The position numbers were made by a program, and so were the translations under genes. From Lingula anatina (taxonomy: Eukaryota; Brachiopoda; Lingulata; Lingulida; Lingulidae), in the NCBI RefSeq assembly GCF_001039355.2, contig NW_019775883.1, positions 36,670 to 100,669 on the forward strand: 64,000 nt of DNA, in the 5' to 3' direction. Of the stretch, positions 9,373 to 20,716 are shown one piece after another. Every line of letters begins with the position of its first letter. Positions within the stretch are counted from its first letter, which is position 1. The notes beneath the pieces were generated by a model that made no database searches, was not told where the DNA came from, and worked only from the letters and a program-made list of their open reading frames with translations.

Positions 9373-12098
9373 ATGAAGATCAGGCTGGTAGTCATTCGAG
9401 GTATTACTATTTTCACTGTCGGAATTATGGTATGGATGGTTTATGCGCCTCTAAGTGAGTAAAAGATAACTTTATACACGAATCCACTACCTCCAATTTC
9501 ATATACATGCGATTTCTGTTATGATATTTTATTGATTACAGCACTAACCATCTCTCTCTCTTGCTTTCCCTTTCTCCTATTTTTGTTCAACTTACCAAAA
9601 ATGTCCCAGGAGAGATTCGATTGATATTCGGGCAATGTCGCCGCCATGTGATATCAATATCTAATATAGTTTTATCTTCTCAGAAATCGGACGCAACAAC
9701 ATAGCAGTTGGTAAGCACGTTAAGGAGACAGGTCCTATAAAAGAAGGGGAAATGTTGGTAAGATATACATTATCATGTTCGTACATTGGTGGTGAGTTTG
9801 TTGCAAAAGGCGGCCCAACAACCCTGCTAGTATGCAGTGACCAAAGATATGCATGTTTTTTATTGTAAAAAAACAATAAAAACCATATACTCTTATGTTA
9901 TCAGAGTGAGGTAACGAGGAAGGAAATTAAAGAAATGAAATATACAAAAAAGTTAAATCTGGTGGGCTTTTTCTCTTAAAACTCTCCAATTAAGAGAAAG
10001 AGAGTGACAAAGAACATTCTCCCACAGGACCTGGACATTGAATATTTATGATAAACAACATTAAAAAAATATTTTACTTAGTCTGTTTCTATACCGTATT
10101 TACATGACCACATGTCATCAATAATTTTAGGAAATTAAAATCCCCTTGAAAGTTCAAATTTCTAATACAAAACAAAATGAGAGTTTACTGTTGATAGTAT
10201 TTTTTGCATCTCTATTTATCGACAGATTCGCAACGACAAAGTAAAGAAAACTGTGGAGCAAACCTTCCCCAACATTAGTGAAACTAGTGACGCTAATCTT
10301 CAAGCCAAAGCGTCTCTGGGAAAAGCCAAAGCTAGTAGAAGAAAATCTGAAGCAACATGGAATGTCCCCAAAACAACCAGCTCACCAAAAACAAAAGAAT
10401 CAATGGAAGCAGAGACGCTGACAAGTTGTCAACAGAAAGGATTCACAAAGAAGCTTCTCATGGAGAAAGAGCAGAAAATGGTTCATGGGAAAGTATGGAG
10501 CTTAGTTTTAACTAACTTAGTTTTAACTTAAAAGCTTGCTTTACTCTCTCATTCCGCCAATTTCGGTAGATTCCGTTCTATATGGAAGAATATAAGGAAG
10601 TATTCGAAGTGAAAGGGCGGATCCAGCAGGGGCGAATTATTTGAAGGGGGGGGGGGGGGGGGTCCGCGGGGGCAAAGCCGCCCCCCCCCCCCCCTTTGGC
10701 GGTTTTTTTTTTTTTTTAAAATTTTTTCTTTTTTNNNNNNNNNNNNNNNNNNNNNNNNNNNNNNNNNNNNNNNNNNNNNNNNNNNNNNNNNNNNNNNNNN
10801 NNNNNNNNNNNNNNNNNNNNNNNNNNNNNNNNNNNNNNNNNNNNNNNNNNNNNNNNNNNNNNNNNNNNNNNNNNNNNNNNNNNNNNNNNNNNNNNNNNNN
10901 NNNNNNNNNNNNNNNNNNNNNNNNNNNNNNNNNNNNNNNNNNNNNNNNNNNNNNNNNNNNNNNNNNNNNNNNNNNNNNNNNNNNNNNNNNNNNNNNNNNN
11001 NNNNNNNNNNNNNNNNNNNNNNNNNNNNNNNNNNNNNNNNNNNNNNNNNNNNNNNNNNNNNNNNNNNNNGGGGGGGGGAGGGGGTGGGGGGGGGGGGGGG
11101 GGGGGGTCCGCGGATGCAAAGCCGCCCCCCCCCCCCCTTTAGCGTTATTTTTTTAATCTATAAATTTTCTCTTAGTCAAACACACAGATATGCTTTCTTA
11201 CTTCATCTATTTTTTCCAGCTTCCACCCAGGATGAACGCTTCATCAGTTAATACATCGTGGGCAGAGACAATTGTAAAACGGAAAGAATTCATACGCCGC
11301 AAATGTGCCCTACACAAAATCGTGACAAACCCATTACCAGCAGGGCGAGCTTTACATCAGTTTTGGGTGGATGATCACCACAAGTTCATCTTCTGTGAAA
11401 TTCCCAAAGTCGGCTGTACCAACTGGAAAAGAATAATGCTGCTGATGACGTGCAAATACAACAAGTCTTACATATGGTCCCTAGGAAAGAATGATGTTCA
11501 CTTAGGATGGCCAATCAAAGCGTTGAAAAGATTAAAATCATTTACGAGCAGATCAGACAGTGACGCCAGACTGAAAAGCTACACTAAAGTTTTTATCACG
11601 AGGCATCCATTCGAGAGACTGGTCTCATTTTTCCGAGAAAAACTCCAAAGAGTAAAAACTGATAATCACATGTACGACCCAAGAATTGCAGGCTACGTTT
11701 TACGTTCTGTCCACAAAAAACGGGACGTAACACATAAAATGATGATGGAGTACAATGTAACATTCCCAGAATATATCCAGTATGTGATAGATACCAAAAA
11801 GCATCCTGATGTCCACTGGGGTATTCAGCACTCCTTGTGCCACCCCTGCAGCGTCGATTATGACGTCATAGGAAGATACGAAACCATTGTTGAGGATTCC
11901 AACAATCTTTTGAAAATGTTAGGGATTGACGAAATCACCTATCCGCAATCAGACAATGTTGACTTTGCGAAAAAGACCAAGGATTTGGTCTCCAAACATT
12001 TCACCACTCTTAAACCTTGGATGATCAAGGAACTGCAGACTTTGTATAAAACTGATGCAGACATTTTAGGTTATGATCTTGATTTAAAGTTAGAATAA
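9373..12098 (+). CDS. Carbohydrate sulfotransferase A (Sulfotransfer_2 / CHST8-14 family)
   Basis: Coding exons 9373-9454, 9684-9757, 10226-10492 and 11220-12098 give 433 residues. Exon 1 encodes a short signal anchor (residues ~7-26), exons 2 and 3 a Lys/Ser-rich stem, exon 4 the catalytic domain. The 5'-phosphosulfate loop CEIPKVGCTNWKR is at 200-212 and the 3'-phosphate motif RHPFERLVSFFREK at 269-282; CHPCSVDYDVIGRYET follows. Known relatives transfer sulfate from PAPS to Gal or GalNAc in the Golgi; the acceptor here is unknown. Donors are GTGAGT, GTAAGA and a weaker GTATGG. An N gap (10735-11069) lies in intron 3. With TATA box, leader and open frame, this is the best preserved member of the A-E array. 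Confidence 0.85.
10612..11150. mobile_element. MITE copy in intron 3 of gene A, interrupted by an N gap
   Basis: Begins AGGGCGGATCCAG as in gene B intron 3 (14963), then enters G- and C-runs and N from 10735 to 11069. Both flanks of the gap carry a G-run, TCCGCGG, GCAAAGCCG, a C-run and TTTRGCG. They therefore look like the same locus written twice, and the gap may be false. The 3' end of the element is not resolved. Confidence 0.5.
10735..11069. other. Assembly gap (335 N)
   Basis: Run of N flanked by long homopolymers. ORFs spanning it are artefacts. Confidence 0.98.
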
Positions 12099-12162
12099 TC
12101 TATTATGTCGGAGACAGGCTTTTTTATTTTATTTTATTTATTTATTTATTTATCTATTTATT

Positions 12163-12201
<39 letters not shown>

Positions 12202-12800
12202 TGGTTCAGGGTTATAAACATTGAGTTAAGTCAGAAAAATATTAACCTAATCTTAACATTGGGACAACCTTTTTCATTTATTAATCAATTTGATAGATCC
12301 CGTAGGTAATAATGCAGGTGAGGAGGAGGATTAAAAATGGATACACGCACCTTCTAAAATTGAACATTATCTAGGGAGAAAATACTCCATATCACATGGG
12401 CTTAACTATCATGAGGACTCTAGTATACATAGCATATATTTAGCCAAAGTAATAAAAGCATGCAATAAAAGTTTTAACTTTAAAAAGATTATTATACCAT
12501 TATGTAACATAACAAAAACGATTTCCTTGAAAAAATCCCCAATTAGCTCGATATCACGCTATCCGTAACCGGTGAAAAAGTCATCTCCGCAACAAATTTC
12601 AGATATAAAGTTTCTAATTTTGTGTGATGGAAATAGAAAATAATACGTTTTTGTTCATCTAGACTTGACATTTAATTTGCAATTTTTTCCCAAATCTTTT
12701 TTCATTAGTTTTTTTCCTATTTTGTTAACTGATAAATGAAAAAAGATTAAAAATCGTGTTCTAATAACCTTTAATAATCTCTTTGATTTCATTGTGTAGT
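12099..12800. other. 3' flank of gene A: microsatellite, polyadenylation signals, transposon terminal repeat
   Basis: A (TTTA)n/(ATT)n tract at 12121-12200 is followed by AATAAA at 12451 and 12464. The block ACTTGACATTTAAT near 12663 matches the terminal repeat of the Tc1 elements in units C and E. No gene is seen. Confidence 0.6.
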
Positions 12801-13180
12801 CACAGCTGTCTAGTCACAGCAACGGTCGCTAGTGCATCTGACCGCATCCGGCTGCTACCAGCGCTTTCAAGCGACAAGGTATTCCTTGAATGAATTCTGA
12901 AACAGGGAAAGCAACAGTGAATGAGTTTTTTCTTGACATTTTTCCAACGATTTAGATTGCTACTTTATGTCTTATCAAATTAAGTTTATTCCCAACACAG
13001 TTTTATTTTATTCAGATACACAGGTGGTATATCTCGTGTCACGAAGAGCACGGTGCCATCCAGGGATCCCAGAACTCTGGGGCATCCGGCAAACGTGAAG
13101 AACTGCTGTGTTGATATCACATCCAGTGCGTCATGTGGGAAAGCCTCAACTAGCTCCTTAGATTGCGCTATCAACAAATA
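12800..13180 (-). mobile_element. Tc1 tail plus Harbinger-like fragment upstream of gene B
   Basis: 12815-12895 retains only the 3' end of the minus-strand Tc1 coding region. 12986-13177 encodes on the minus strand the longest open copy of the Harbinger-like piece (63 residues), with FPHDALDVISTQQFFTFAGC and VLGSLDGT. In this copy the Asp of the DGT motif is intact. Confidence 0.6.
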
Positions 13181-13823
13181 TCAGGGGTTATAATGTGATA
13201 TTTTACTTCAAGGATTTGTTAGACCCCGCTATGAATACAATTCTTACAGTATTGTGTAGCAAGGTCTTCCATTCAATAAAAAAGCAGACTTATTTCCACT
13301 TTTCAGAATATGCCAGCCTTTTCAGAATATGCCAGACATTCAATGCAGAAACTTTATAGGGGCCTACTGACTTGCAGATGATTAAACATCTAAAATTAAA
13401 ATATACCCTGCTGCATGCAGGTGGCTGCATACTCCGTCCTTAAAAAGCAAAGGCGCATAGGTTAAAGTAAAACATCCAAGAATTCATTCTAAATTTTAGG
13501 ATTATCATCCAAACCATCTAGAAGAGGCTATTCAAAGTACTTGGTAGTACCGAGTAAGTTGAGAAATATTTAACCAAATGAACAACTATGACTTATACCA
13601 ATGATATTATGAAAGCATTAAATTGAAAGCAAGTTCAGTAGATTTATATTGCATGTTCAATCAGTTTGATAGTGGATTATGTCAATCTTGTAGCTGCTAA
13701 TGATCCATTATTAATAAATGGTTAATTATTTGTCTTGGTAGAAGTTTGCGCTGAGTGCTCTTCTAATTTTTTTGTTTTATTTATTTATTTATATATTTAT
13801 TTATTTATTTGTTGATAGACAAC
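13181..13823. other. Spacer upstream of gene B, promoter and leader deleted
   Basis: The spacer jumps from CTTGTAGCTGCTAATGATC (near 13690) straight to the TTATTAATAAATGG block and (TTTA)n acceptor tract. The TATA box, leader exon and donor present in units A, C and E are missing. Gene D has the same junction at ~28045. Confidence 0.7.
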
Positions 13824-13990
13824 ATGAAGACCAGGCCGGTAGTAATTCGAGGTATTGTTATTTTCACTGTCGGAATAATAGCATGGATGGTTTATGCACC
13901 TCTAAGTGAGTAAATGATAACTTTATACACGAATCCACCACCACCAATTTCATATAAATGCGAATTCTGTCAGGATATATTATTGATTAC

Positions 13991-13998
13991 AGCACTGC

Positions 13999-14044
<46 letters not shown>
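13991..14044. repeat. (CT)n microsatellite in intron 1 of gene B
   Basis: Uninterrupted CT dinucleotides over about 48 bp. Shorter CT tracts occupy the same intron position in A, C, D and E, so the tract expanded after duplication. Confidence 0.95.
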
Positions 14045-14049
<5 letters not shown>

Positions 14050-14962
14050 TTTTGTTCAACTTACCAAAAATGTCCCAGGAGAGATTCGATTGATATTCGG
14101 GCAATGTCGCCGCCATGTGATATCAATATCTAATATAGTTTTATCTTCTCAGAAATCGGACGCAACAACATAGCAGTTGGTAAGCACGTTAAGGAGACGG
14201 GTCCTATAAAAGAAGGGAAAATGTTGGTAAGATATACATTATCATGTTTGTTTTCTGGTAGTGAGTTGGTTGCAAAAGGCAGCCCCACAACCCCGCTAGC
14301 ATACAGTTGTGCACGTATTTTATTGTAAAAAACAATAAACAACGTATACCTTTATGTAATCAGAGTGAGGTAACGAGGAAGAAAAATTAAAGGAATGATA
14401 TATACAAAAAAAGTTAAATCTGGTGGCTTTTTCTATTAAGACCCTCTAATTAAGAGAGAGAGAGAGAGAGAGTGTCAAAGAACGCTCTCCCACAGGACCT
14501 GGACATTGAATGTTTATGATAAATATCATTTTTTAAAGATAAAAATTTTTCATTAAAAATCATCGACTTTATTTTTGCATCTCTTTGTATTGACAGATTC
14601 GCAACTACAAAATCAAGAAAACTGTGAAGCAAACCTTCCCCAACATTAGTGAAATAAGTGAAGCGAATCTGCAAGCCAAAGCATCTCGGGGGAAAGCCAA
14701 AGCTAATAGGAGATATACTGAAGCAACCTTGAATGTCTCCAAAACCACGGGTTCACAAATAACAATAATTTCAATGGAAGCAGAGACGCTGAAAAGTTGT
14801 CAACCGAAAGGATTCACAGAAAAGCTACTTACGGAGAAAGAGCCGAAAATGGTTCATGGGAAAGTATGGAACTAATTAAGTTAAGCTTGCTTTACTATCT
14901 CATTCCGCCAATTTCGGTAGATTCCGTTCTACATGGAAGGATTTAAGGAAGTATTCAAAATG

Positions 14963-15216
14963 CAGGGGCGGATCCAGAATTATTTGAAGGGGGGTGGGGG
15001 TGTCCGCGGATGCACAGCCGACCCTCACAACCCCCCCTCCCCCCCCTTGAGCGTGGGGTCAGGGGACCCGAAAACTTTTGGTATTTTAGAGGGAGAACGG
15101 TGCGGTTTAGAACTATGATTCAGCTAGGGACCATTGGTGTGTTCTTTTTTTCAGTAAACGGTGGGGGATCAGGATCTCCCTGACACCCCCCAACCCCACC
15201 CCCAATTCCGCCACTG
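14963..15216. mobile_element. MITE in intron 3 of gene B with imperfect terminal inverted repeats
   Basis: Starts CAGGGGCGGATCCAG and ends CCCAATTCCGCCACTG, an imperfect inverted pair. The trinucleotide ATG flanks both sides. Paralogous introns of C and E run through the site without the insert (for example CGCTATGGTTAG near 36630). The terminal CAGNGGCGG type resembles hAT elements, but an 8-bp target duplication is not clear. Confidence 0.6.
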
Positions 15217-16409
15217 GAATGGTTAGAAATGTTGAATCTGCCGAGGTTTTCCTTCTATTGAGTGACATCTAGACGCAATTGTGGCCGTTGTACATAAGGC
15301 CAAAATATTCATCTAACACAGTAAAAATTTGCACACTCGCTTTGCGTAAATAATACATACATCGCATATATTATGATTTAAGCAAACATTTTAATTGTAC
15401 TCATTTTACCGAGAAAAATTATCAACAACAGTTTGAGTTAATTTGACCATATATATATATATATATATATAATCTATAAACTGTGTCTTTGTTAAACACA
15501 CTGATATGCTTTCTTAATTCATCTATTTTTTCCAGCTTCCACCCAGGACGAACGCTTCATCAGTTAATACATCGTGGGCAGAGACAATTGTAAAACGGAA
15601 AGAATTCATACGCCGGAAATGTGCGCTACACAAAATCAAAACAAGCCCATTACCAGCAGGGCGAGCTTTACATCAGTTTTGGGTGGATGATCATCGCAAG
15701 TTCATCTTCTGTGAAATTCCTAAAAGTTGGCTGTACCAACTGGAAAAGAATCATGCTGCTGATGACGTGCAAATTCAACAAGTCTTACATATGGTCTCAA
15801 AAAAAGAATGATGTTCATCACGTATGGTCAAACAAAATCTTGAAAAGATTAAAATCATTTACACGCAGATCAGACAGCGACGCCAGACTTAAAAACTACA
15901 CTAAAGTTCTTATCACGAGGCATCCATTCGAGAGACTGGTCTCATTCTTCCGAGAAAAACTCCAAAGAGCAAAAAATGATATTTACGACCCAAGAATTGC
16001 AGGCTACGTTTTACGTTCTATCCACAAAAAACGGGACGTAACACATAAAATGATGATGGAGTACAATGTAACATTCCCAGAATATATCCAGTATGTGATA
16101 GACACCAAAATGCATCCTGATGTCCACTGGGGTATTCAGCACTCCTTGTGCCACCCCTGCAGCGTCGATTATGAAGTCATAGGAAGATACGAAACCATTG
16201 TTGAGGATTCCAACAATCTTTTGAAAATGTTAGGGATTGACGAAATCACCTATCCGCAATCAGACAATGTTGACTTTGCGAAAAAGACCAAGGATTTGGT
16301 CTCCAAACATTTCCAGACTCTTAAACCTTGGATGATCAAGGAACTGCAGACTTTGTATAAAACTGATGCAGACATTTTAGGTTATGATCTTGATTTAAAG
16401 TTAGAATAA

Positions 16410-16458
16410 TCTATTATGTCGGAGACAGGCTTTTTTATTTTGTTTAATTTATTTATTG

Positions 16459-16499
<41 letters not shown>

Positions 16500-16935
16500 T
16501 TTTGGTTCAGGGTCATAAACATTACGTTAAGTCAGAAAAATATTTACCTAATCTTAACATTGGAACAACCTTTTTCACTTATTAATCAATTTGATAAATC
16601 CAATAGGCAATAATGCAGGTAAGGAGGTACGCGCATCTTCAAAAATTGACCGTTATCTAGGGAGAAAATACTCCATTCCACATGGACTTAATTATCATAA
16701 GGATCCTTGTATACTTAGCACATATTTAGCCAAATAAATAAAAATATGCAATAGAAGTTTTAACTTTAAAAAGATTATTATACCATTATGTAACATAACA
16801 AAAACAATTTCCTTGAAAACTCCGATATCACTCTATCTGAAACCGGTGAAAAAGTCATCTCCACACCAAGTTTTAGATATAAAGTTTCTAATTTTGTGTG
16901 ATGGAAATAGAGACTAATGCGTTGTCGTTTATCTA
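16410..16935. other. 3' flank of gene B
   Basis: (TTTA)n and (ATT)n tracts at 16441-16500, then the conserved downstream block with TTATACCATTATGTAACATA near 16776. No gene is seen. Confidence 0.6.
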
Positions 16936-18590
16936 CAGACTTGACATTTAATATGGTAATTTTCCCAAATCTTTTTTCATCAGTTTTTTCCTATTTTGCT
17001 GACTGATAATGAAAAAGATTAAAATCGTGTTCTAATAACTTTTAATAATCTCTTTGATGTCATTGTGACATCAGTTCATTAATTGAAATCGCCAGTGAAG
17101 CAAACAAAAATACATTGCTGATGCTAAGTCATATGACAACCATAAAAAGCGATATTTTGGATCTCCATCTTTTCCAAATCATCATAGAGTTACACGCCCC
17201 ACAAAGGACCATCATGTCAGTGTCTAGTCACAGCAACGGTCGCTAGTGCGTCTGACCTCAACTGGCTGCTACCAGGGCTCTCAAGCGGCAAGGCATTCCT
17301 TGAGATAGGTTTGAAGGGTTTAATCAAGAATAACATTTCAGGCATCGGTCAAAACTTGTCCGATTTGGTTCAGGTTTGTTGTAGGACCAGTAGGCAGTTG
17401 ATTCGTCGATCAGACCTACCCACATATTGTCTATGTGGTTCAAATCTGGCGATCTTAATGGTTCTGTAAGTTGTCTGTGATTGAAGGTGCTTTGTGTTAA
17501 CCGGCATTTTCATTGTACAACTAAAAATTGTTCCTAAGGTGCCCCCTATAGCAACTGGTGGACGAGTGGTTCCCAGATTGTTTCCTTGTTTGGTTCAGGT
17601 TTTTTCATCGATTACTACCTTTAATGTTTTGGCCCCATTTTAATATTCACTCCAAATACTGATGCAGCCAATGACCCAAGGCACTCTAGACGTGGCAGGC
17701 CTCTTCAGGATGTCTGTAACTTCTATTATGACTAGTTGAACAGTTCAGGTGAAATCTGACCTCAATTAAGAGAGCCACGCGATATCAGTTTTCTACCGAA
17801 AATCGGTCATGGTCCCCAATTCATTCTAGAAACAGACGACGATGTTTTGCTGTTTACAGTGGCTTCCTCAGAGGTCGCCTGGTATTCTAACCTGCTGAAA
17901 CCAGTCTGGTGGTCGCTAAGGGCCTTGTAATTGAAAAACGCGTTCTGATGGCAATTTGCCCCTCATTCTGAATGGAATGGGTGGTCTCTGTTTAGTTTCG
18001 GCAGTATAGATTTCGATCCATTGGGCGTGGCCTCTCTGTAAGTACATCAGTCTGGGCATATTTCTATAAAACTGTGTGGACCGTTCCTTGTGAAACACTT
18101 ATCTGTCTGGCAATGTCTGCCTTTTTCAGACCATTCTGATGCAGATTAACAATTTTGTTACTGGTGCGCTCGGTAGAGTGGCTACAGATTATTTAGGGAG
18201 TTGAATCTCCTCTAAATTGCTTTCTCCAATCAGTGACGAAGGAGCACAATAGGGTTATTATTAGGGCTCAAAGAATGCCATTCCATCCTCAGAGCATTGC
18301 GTTCCTGAAACAAATCACTCAATTTACCAGAACTGTGAGCAAATGCATTGTCACGATGAAGCCTGCTGTACCATTTAAATCAACTCTTGCAAATGGATAC
18401 TGAAACTGAAACAGAGAAAGCTCAGAGAAAGCCCAGAGTTTTTTTCGATATTTTTTTCAATTTTTAATTTATATCAAATTAAACTTTTTTCGGCCCACAT
18501 CTAGTGCGTCATGCGGGAAAGCCTCAGCTAATTCCTTAGATTGCACAATAGTTGGCTTTTCGGGGTTATAATGTGATTTTTGGTTTCAAG
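16936..18590 (-). mobile_element. Tc1-like relic plus Harbinger-like fragment (minus strand) upstream of gene C
   Basis: The outer end carries the terminal-repeat-like block CAGACTTGACATTTAATATGG at 16936. On the minus strand, interrupted frames show ILKWGQNIKG near 17640, SPDLNHIDNMW near 17430 (clearer at 27180) and an N-terminal ADIARQISVSQGT helix-turn-helix near 18100, as in Tc1 transposases. A 60-codon open remnant is at 17916-18098. A second DNA-x-AH fragment (18240-18390) and a Harbinger-like piece (18485-18560) follow. Confidence 0.65.
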
Positions 18591-19100
18591 GATTTGTTAG
18601 TTTCTGTTTTGAATACAATTCTAACAGTATTGTGTTGCGATTTAAAATGTCAAGGTCTTATTTTCACTTTTCAAGAGATAGCAGCCACAAACGTTCAATA
18701 CAAAAAACTATAAAGGTGCGCACTGACTTGCACGATGATTAAACATCAAAAATTTAAATAAGCACTGTAAAATGCAGGTGGCTGTATACGGTATACATCA
18801 AAAAGCAAGGACGTTAAACGTCCAAAAATTCATTCCAAATTTAAGGCTTATTATTTATACCATCTAGAACGGGCTCTTCAATCTACTTCATCACAATTAG
18901 TAAGTTCAAAAATATTTAACTAAATGAACAATAATGGCTTCTATGATGTTATAAAAGCATCAAATTGAAAGCAAGTTCAGTAAATTATGCATATTCGATC
19001 AATTTGATAGTGAATTATTTCAGTCCTGTAGCTGATAACAAACGGTTTCATATAAACAGGTAAGTAGTCCAAATAGGTATGTTTAAGTAATTATATTGTA
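17597..19100. repeat. First copy of a near-identical 1.5-kb duplication
   Basis: Matches 19102-20606 almost base for base, with only about half a dozen substitutions and single-base indels. The copy ends at a single N (19101). Confidence 0.93.
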
Positions 19101-19101
19101 N
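19101..19101. other. Single-N contig join
   Basis: One N sits exactly at the boundary of two near-identical 1.5-kb segments. This is what two unmerged overlapping contig ends would leave. Confidence 0.85.
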
Positions 19102-20606
19102 AGGTTTTTTCATCGATTACTACCTTTAATGTTTTGGCCCCATTTTAATATTCACTCCAAATACTGATGCAGCCAATGACCCAAGGCACTCTAGACGTGG
19201 CAGGCCTCTTCAGGATGTCTGTAACTTCTATTATGACTAGTTGAACAGTTCAGGTGAAATCTGACCTCAATTAAGAGAGCCACGCGATATCAGTTTTCTA
19301 CCGAAAATCGGTCATGGTCCCCAATTCATTCTAGAAACAGACGACGATGTTTTGCTGTTTACAGTGGCTTCCTCAGAGGTCGCCTGGTATTCTAACCTGC
19401 TGAAACCAGTCTGGTGGTCGCTAAGGGCCTTGTAATTGAAAAACGCGTTCTGATGGCAATTTGCCCCTCATTCTGAATGGAATGGGTGGTCTCTGTTTAG
19501 TTTCGGCAGTATAGATTTCGATCCATTGGGCGTGGCCTCTCTGTAAGTACATCAGTCTGGGCATATTTCTATAAAACTGTGTGGACCGTTCCTTGTGAAA
19601 CACTTATCTGTCTGGCAATGTCTGCCTTTTTCAGACCATTCTGATGCAGATTAACAATTTTGTTACTGGTGCGCTCGGTGGAGTGGCTACAGATTATTAG
19701 GGAGTTGAATCTCCTCTAAATTGCTTTCTCCAATCAGTGACGAAGGAGCACAATAGGGTTATTATTAGGGCTCAAAGAATGCCATTCCATCCTCAGAGCA
19801 TTGCGTTCCTGAAACAAATCACTCAATTTACGAGAACTGTGAGCAAATGCATTGTCACGATGAAGCCTGCTGTACCATTTAAATCAACTCTTGCAAATGG
19901 ATACTGAAACTGAAACAGAGAAAGCTCAGAGAAAGCCCAGAGTTTTTTTCGATATTTTTTTTCAATTTTTAATTTATATCAAATTAAACTTTTTTCGGCC
20001 CACATCTAGTGCGTCTTGCGGGAAAGCCTCAGCTAGCTCCTTAGATTGCACAATAGTTGGCTTTTCGGGGTTATAATGTGATTTTTGGTTTCAAGGATTT
20101 GTTAGTTTCCGTTTTGAATACAATTCTAACAGTATTGTGTTGCGATTTAAAATGTCAAGGTCTTATTTTCATTTTTCAAGAGATAGCAGCCACAAACGTT
20201 CAATACAAAAAACTATAAAGGTGCGCACTGACTTGCACGATGATTAAACATCAAAAATTTAAATAACGCACTGTAAAATGCAGGTGGCTGTATACGGTAT
20301 ACATCAAAAAGCAAGGACGTTAAACGTCCAAAAATTCATTCCAAATTTAAGGCTTATTATTTATACCATCTAGAACGGGCTCTTCAATCTACTTCATCAC
20401 AATTAGTAAGTTCAAAAATATTTAACTAAATGAACAATAATGGCTTCTATGATGTTATAAAAGCATCAAATTGAAAGCAAGTTCAGTAAATTATGCATAT
20501 TCGATCAATTTGATAGTGAATTATTTCAGTCCTGTAGCTGATAACAAACGGTTTCATATAAACAGGTAAGTAGTCCAAATAGGTATGTTTAAGTAATTAT
20601 ATTGTA
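19102..20606. repeat. Second copy of the near-identical 1.5-kb duplication
   Basis: Begins AGGTTTTTTCATCG, the same as position 17597, and runs on without a break into unit C sequence at 20607. It contains the same minus-strand Tc1 and Harbinger relics, including the 60-codon transposase remnant at 19421-19603. Probably allelic or overlap sequence rather than a true tandem copy. Confidence 0.9.
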
Positions 20607-20716
20607 ATATAGAGATGATTTGGACTAAGTTACGATTATGTGACATAATGCGATATCCTTAGCATTTGATAACTTTAATACTGCTCTTAATTGACACTGA
20701 TTATAATAATAATGTA

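Larger units (their letters stand above)
13824..16409 (+). pseudogene. Sulfotransferase B, frameshifted and promoterless copy
   Basis: Exons 13824-13905, 14153-14226, 14597-14863 and 15536-16409 match gene A in position, length and phase. One extra A at 15722-15725 (CCTAAAAGTTGG where gene C has CCTAAAGTTGG) shifts the frame within the PAPS-binding loop, so the upstream and downstream frames do not meet. The rest of exon 4 remains open in the shifted frame to 16409, with the 3'-phosphate motif RHPFERLVSFFREK intact, which suggests recent damage or a base-call error. The TATA promoter and leader exon are absent upstream. I favour a pseudogene. Confidence 0.75.

Noticed and set aside
10637-11156. 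Open frames of 160-171 codons on both strands
   Set aside because: They run through the N gap and poly-G/poly-C flanks; the translation is mostly unknown residues.
13958-14173. 71-codon ORF with a run of Leu-Ser
   Set aside because: Translation of the (CT)n microsatellite.
17916-18098. 60-codon ORF repeated identically at 19421-19603
   Set aside because: A remnant of a Tc1 transposase N-terminal region, duplicated by the assembly join; not an independent gene.
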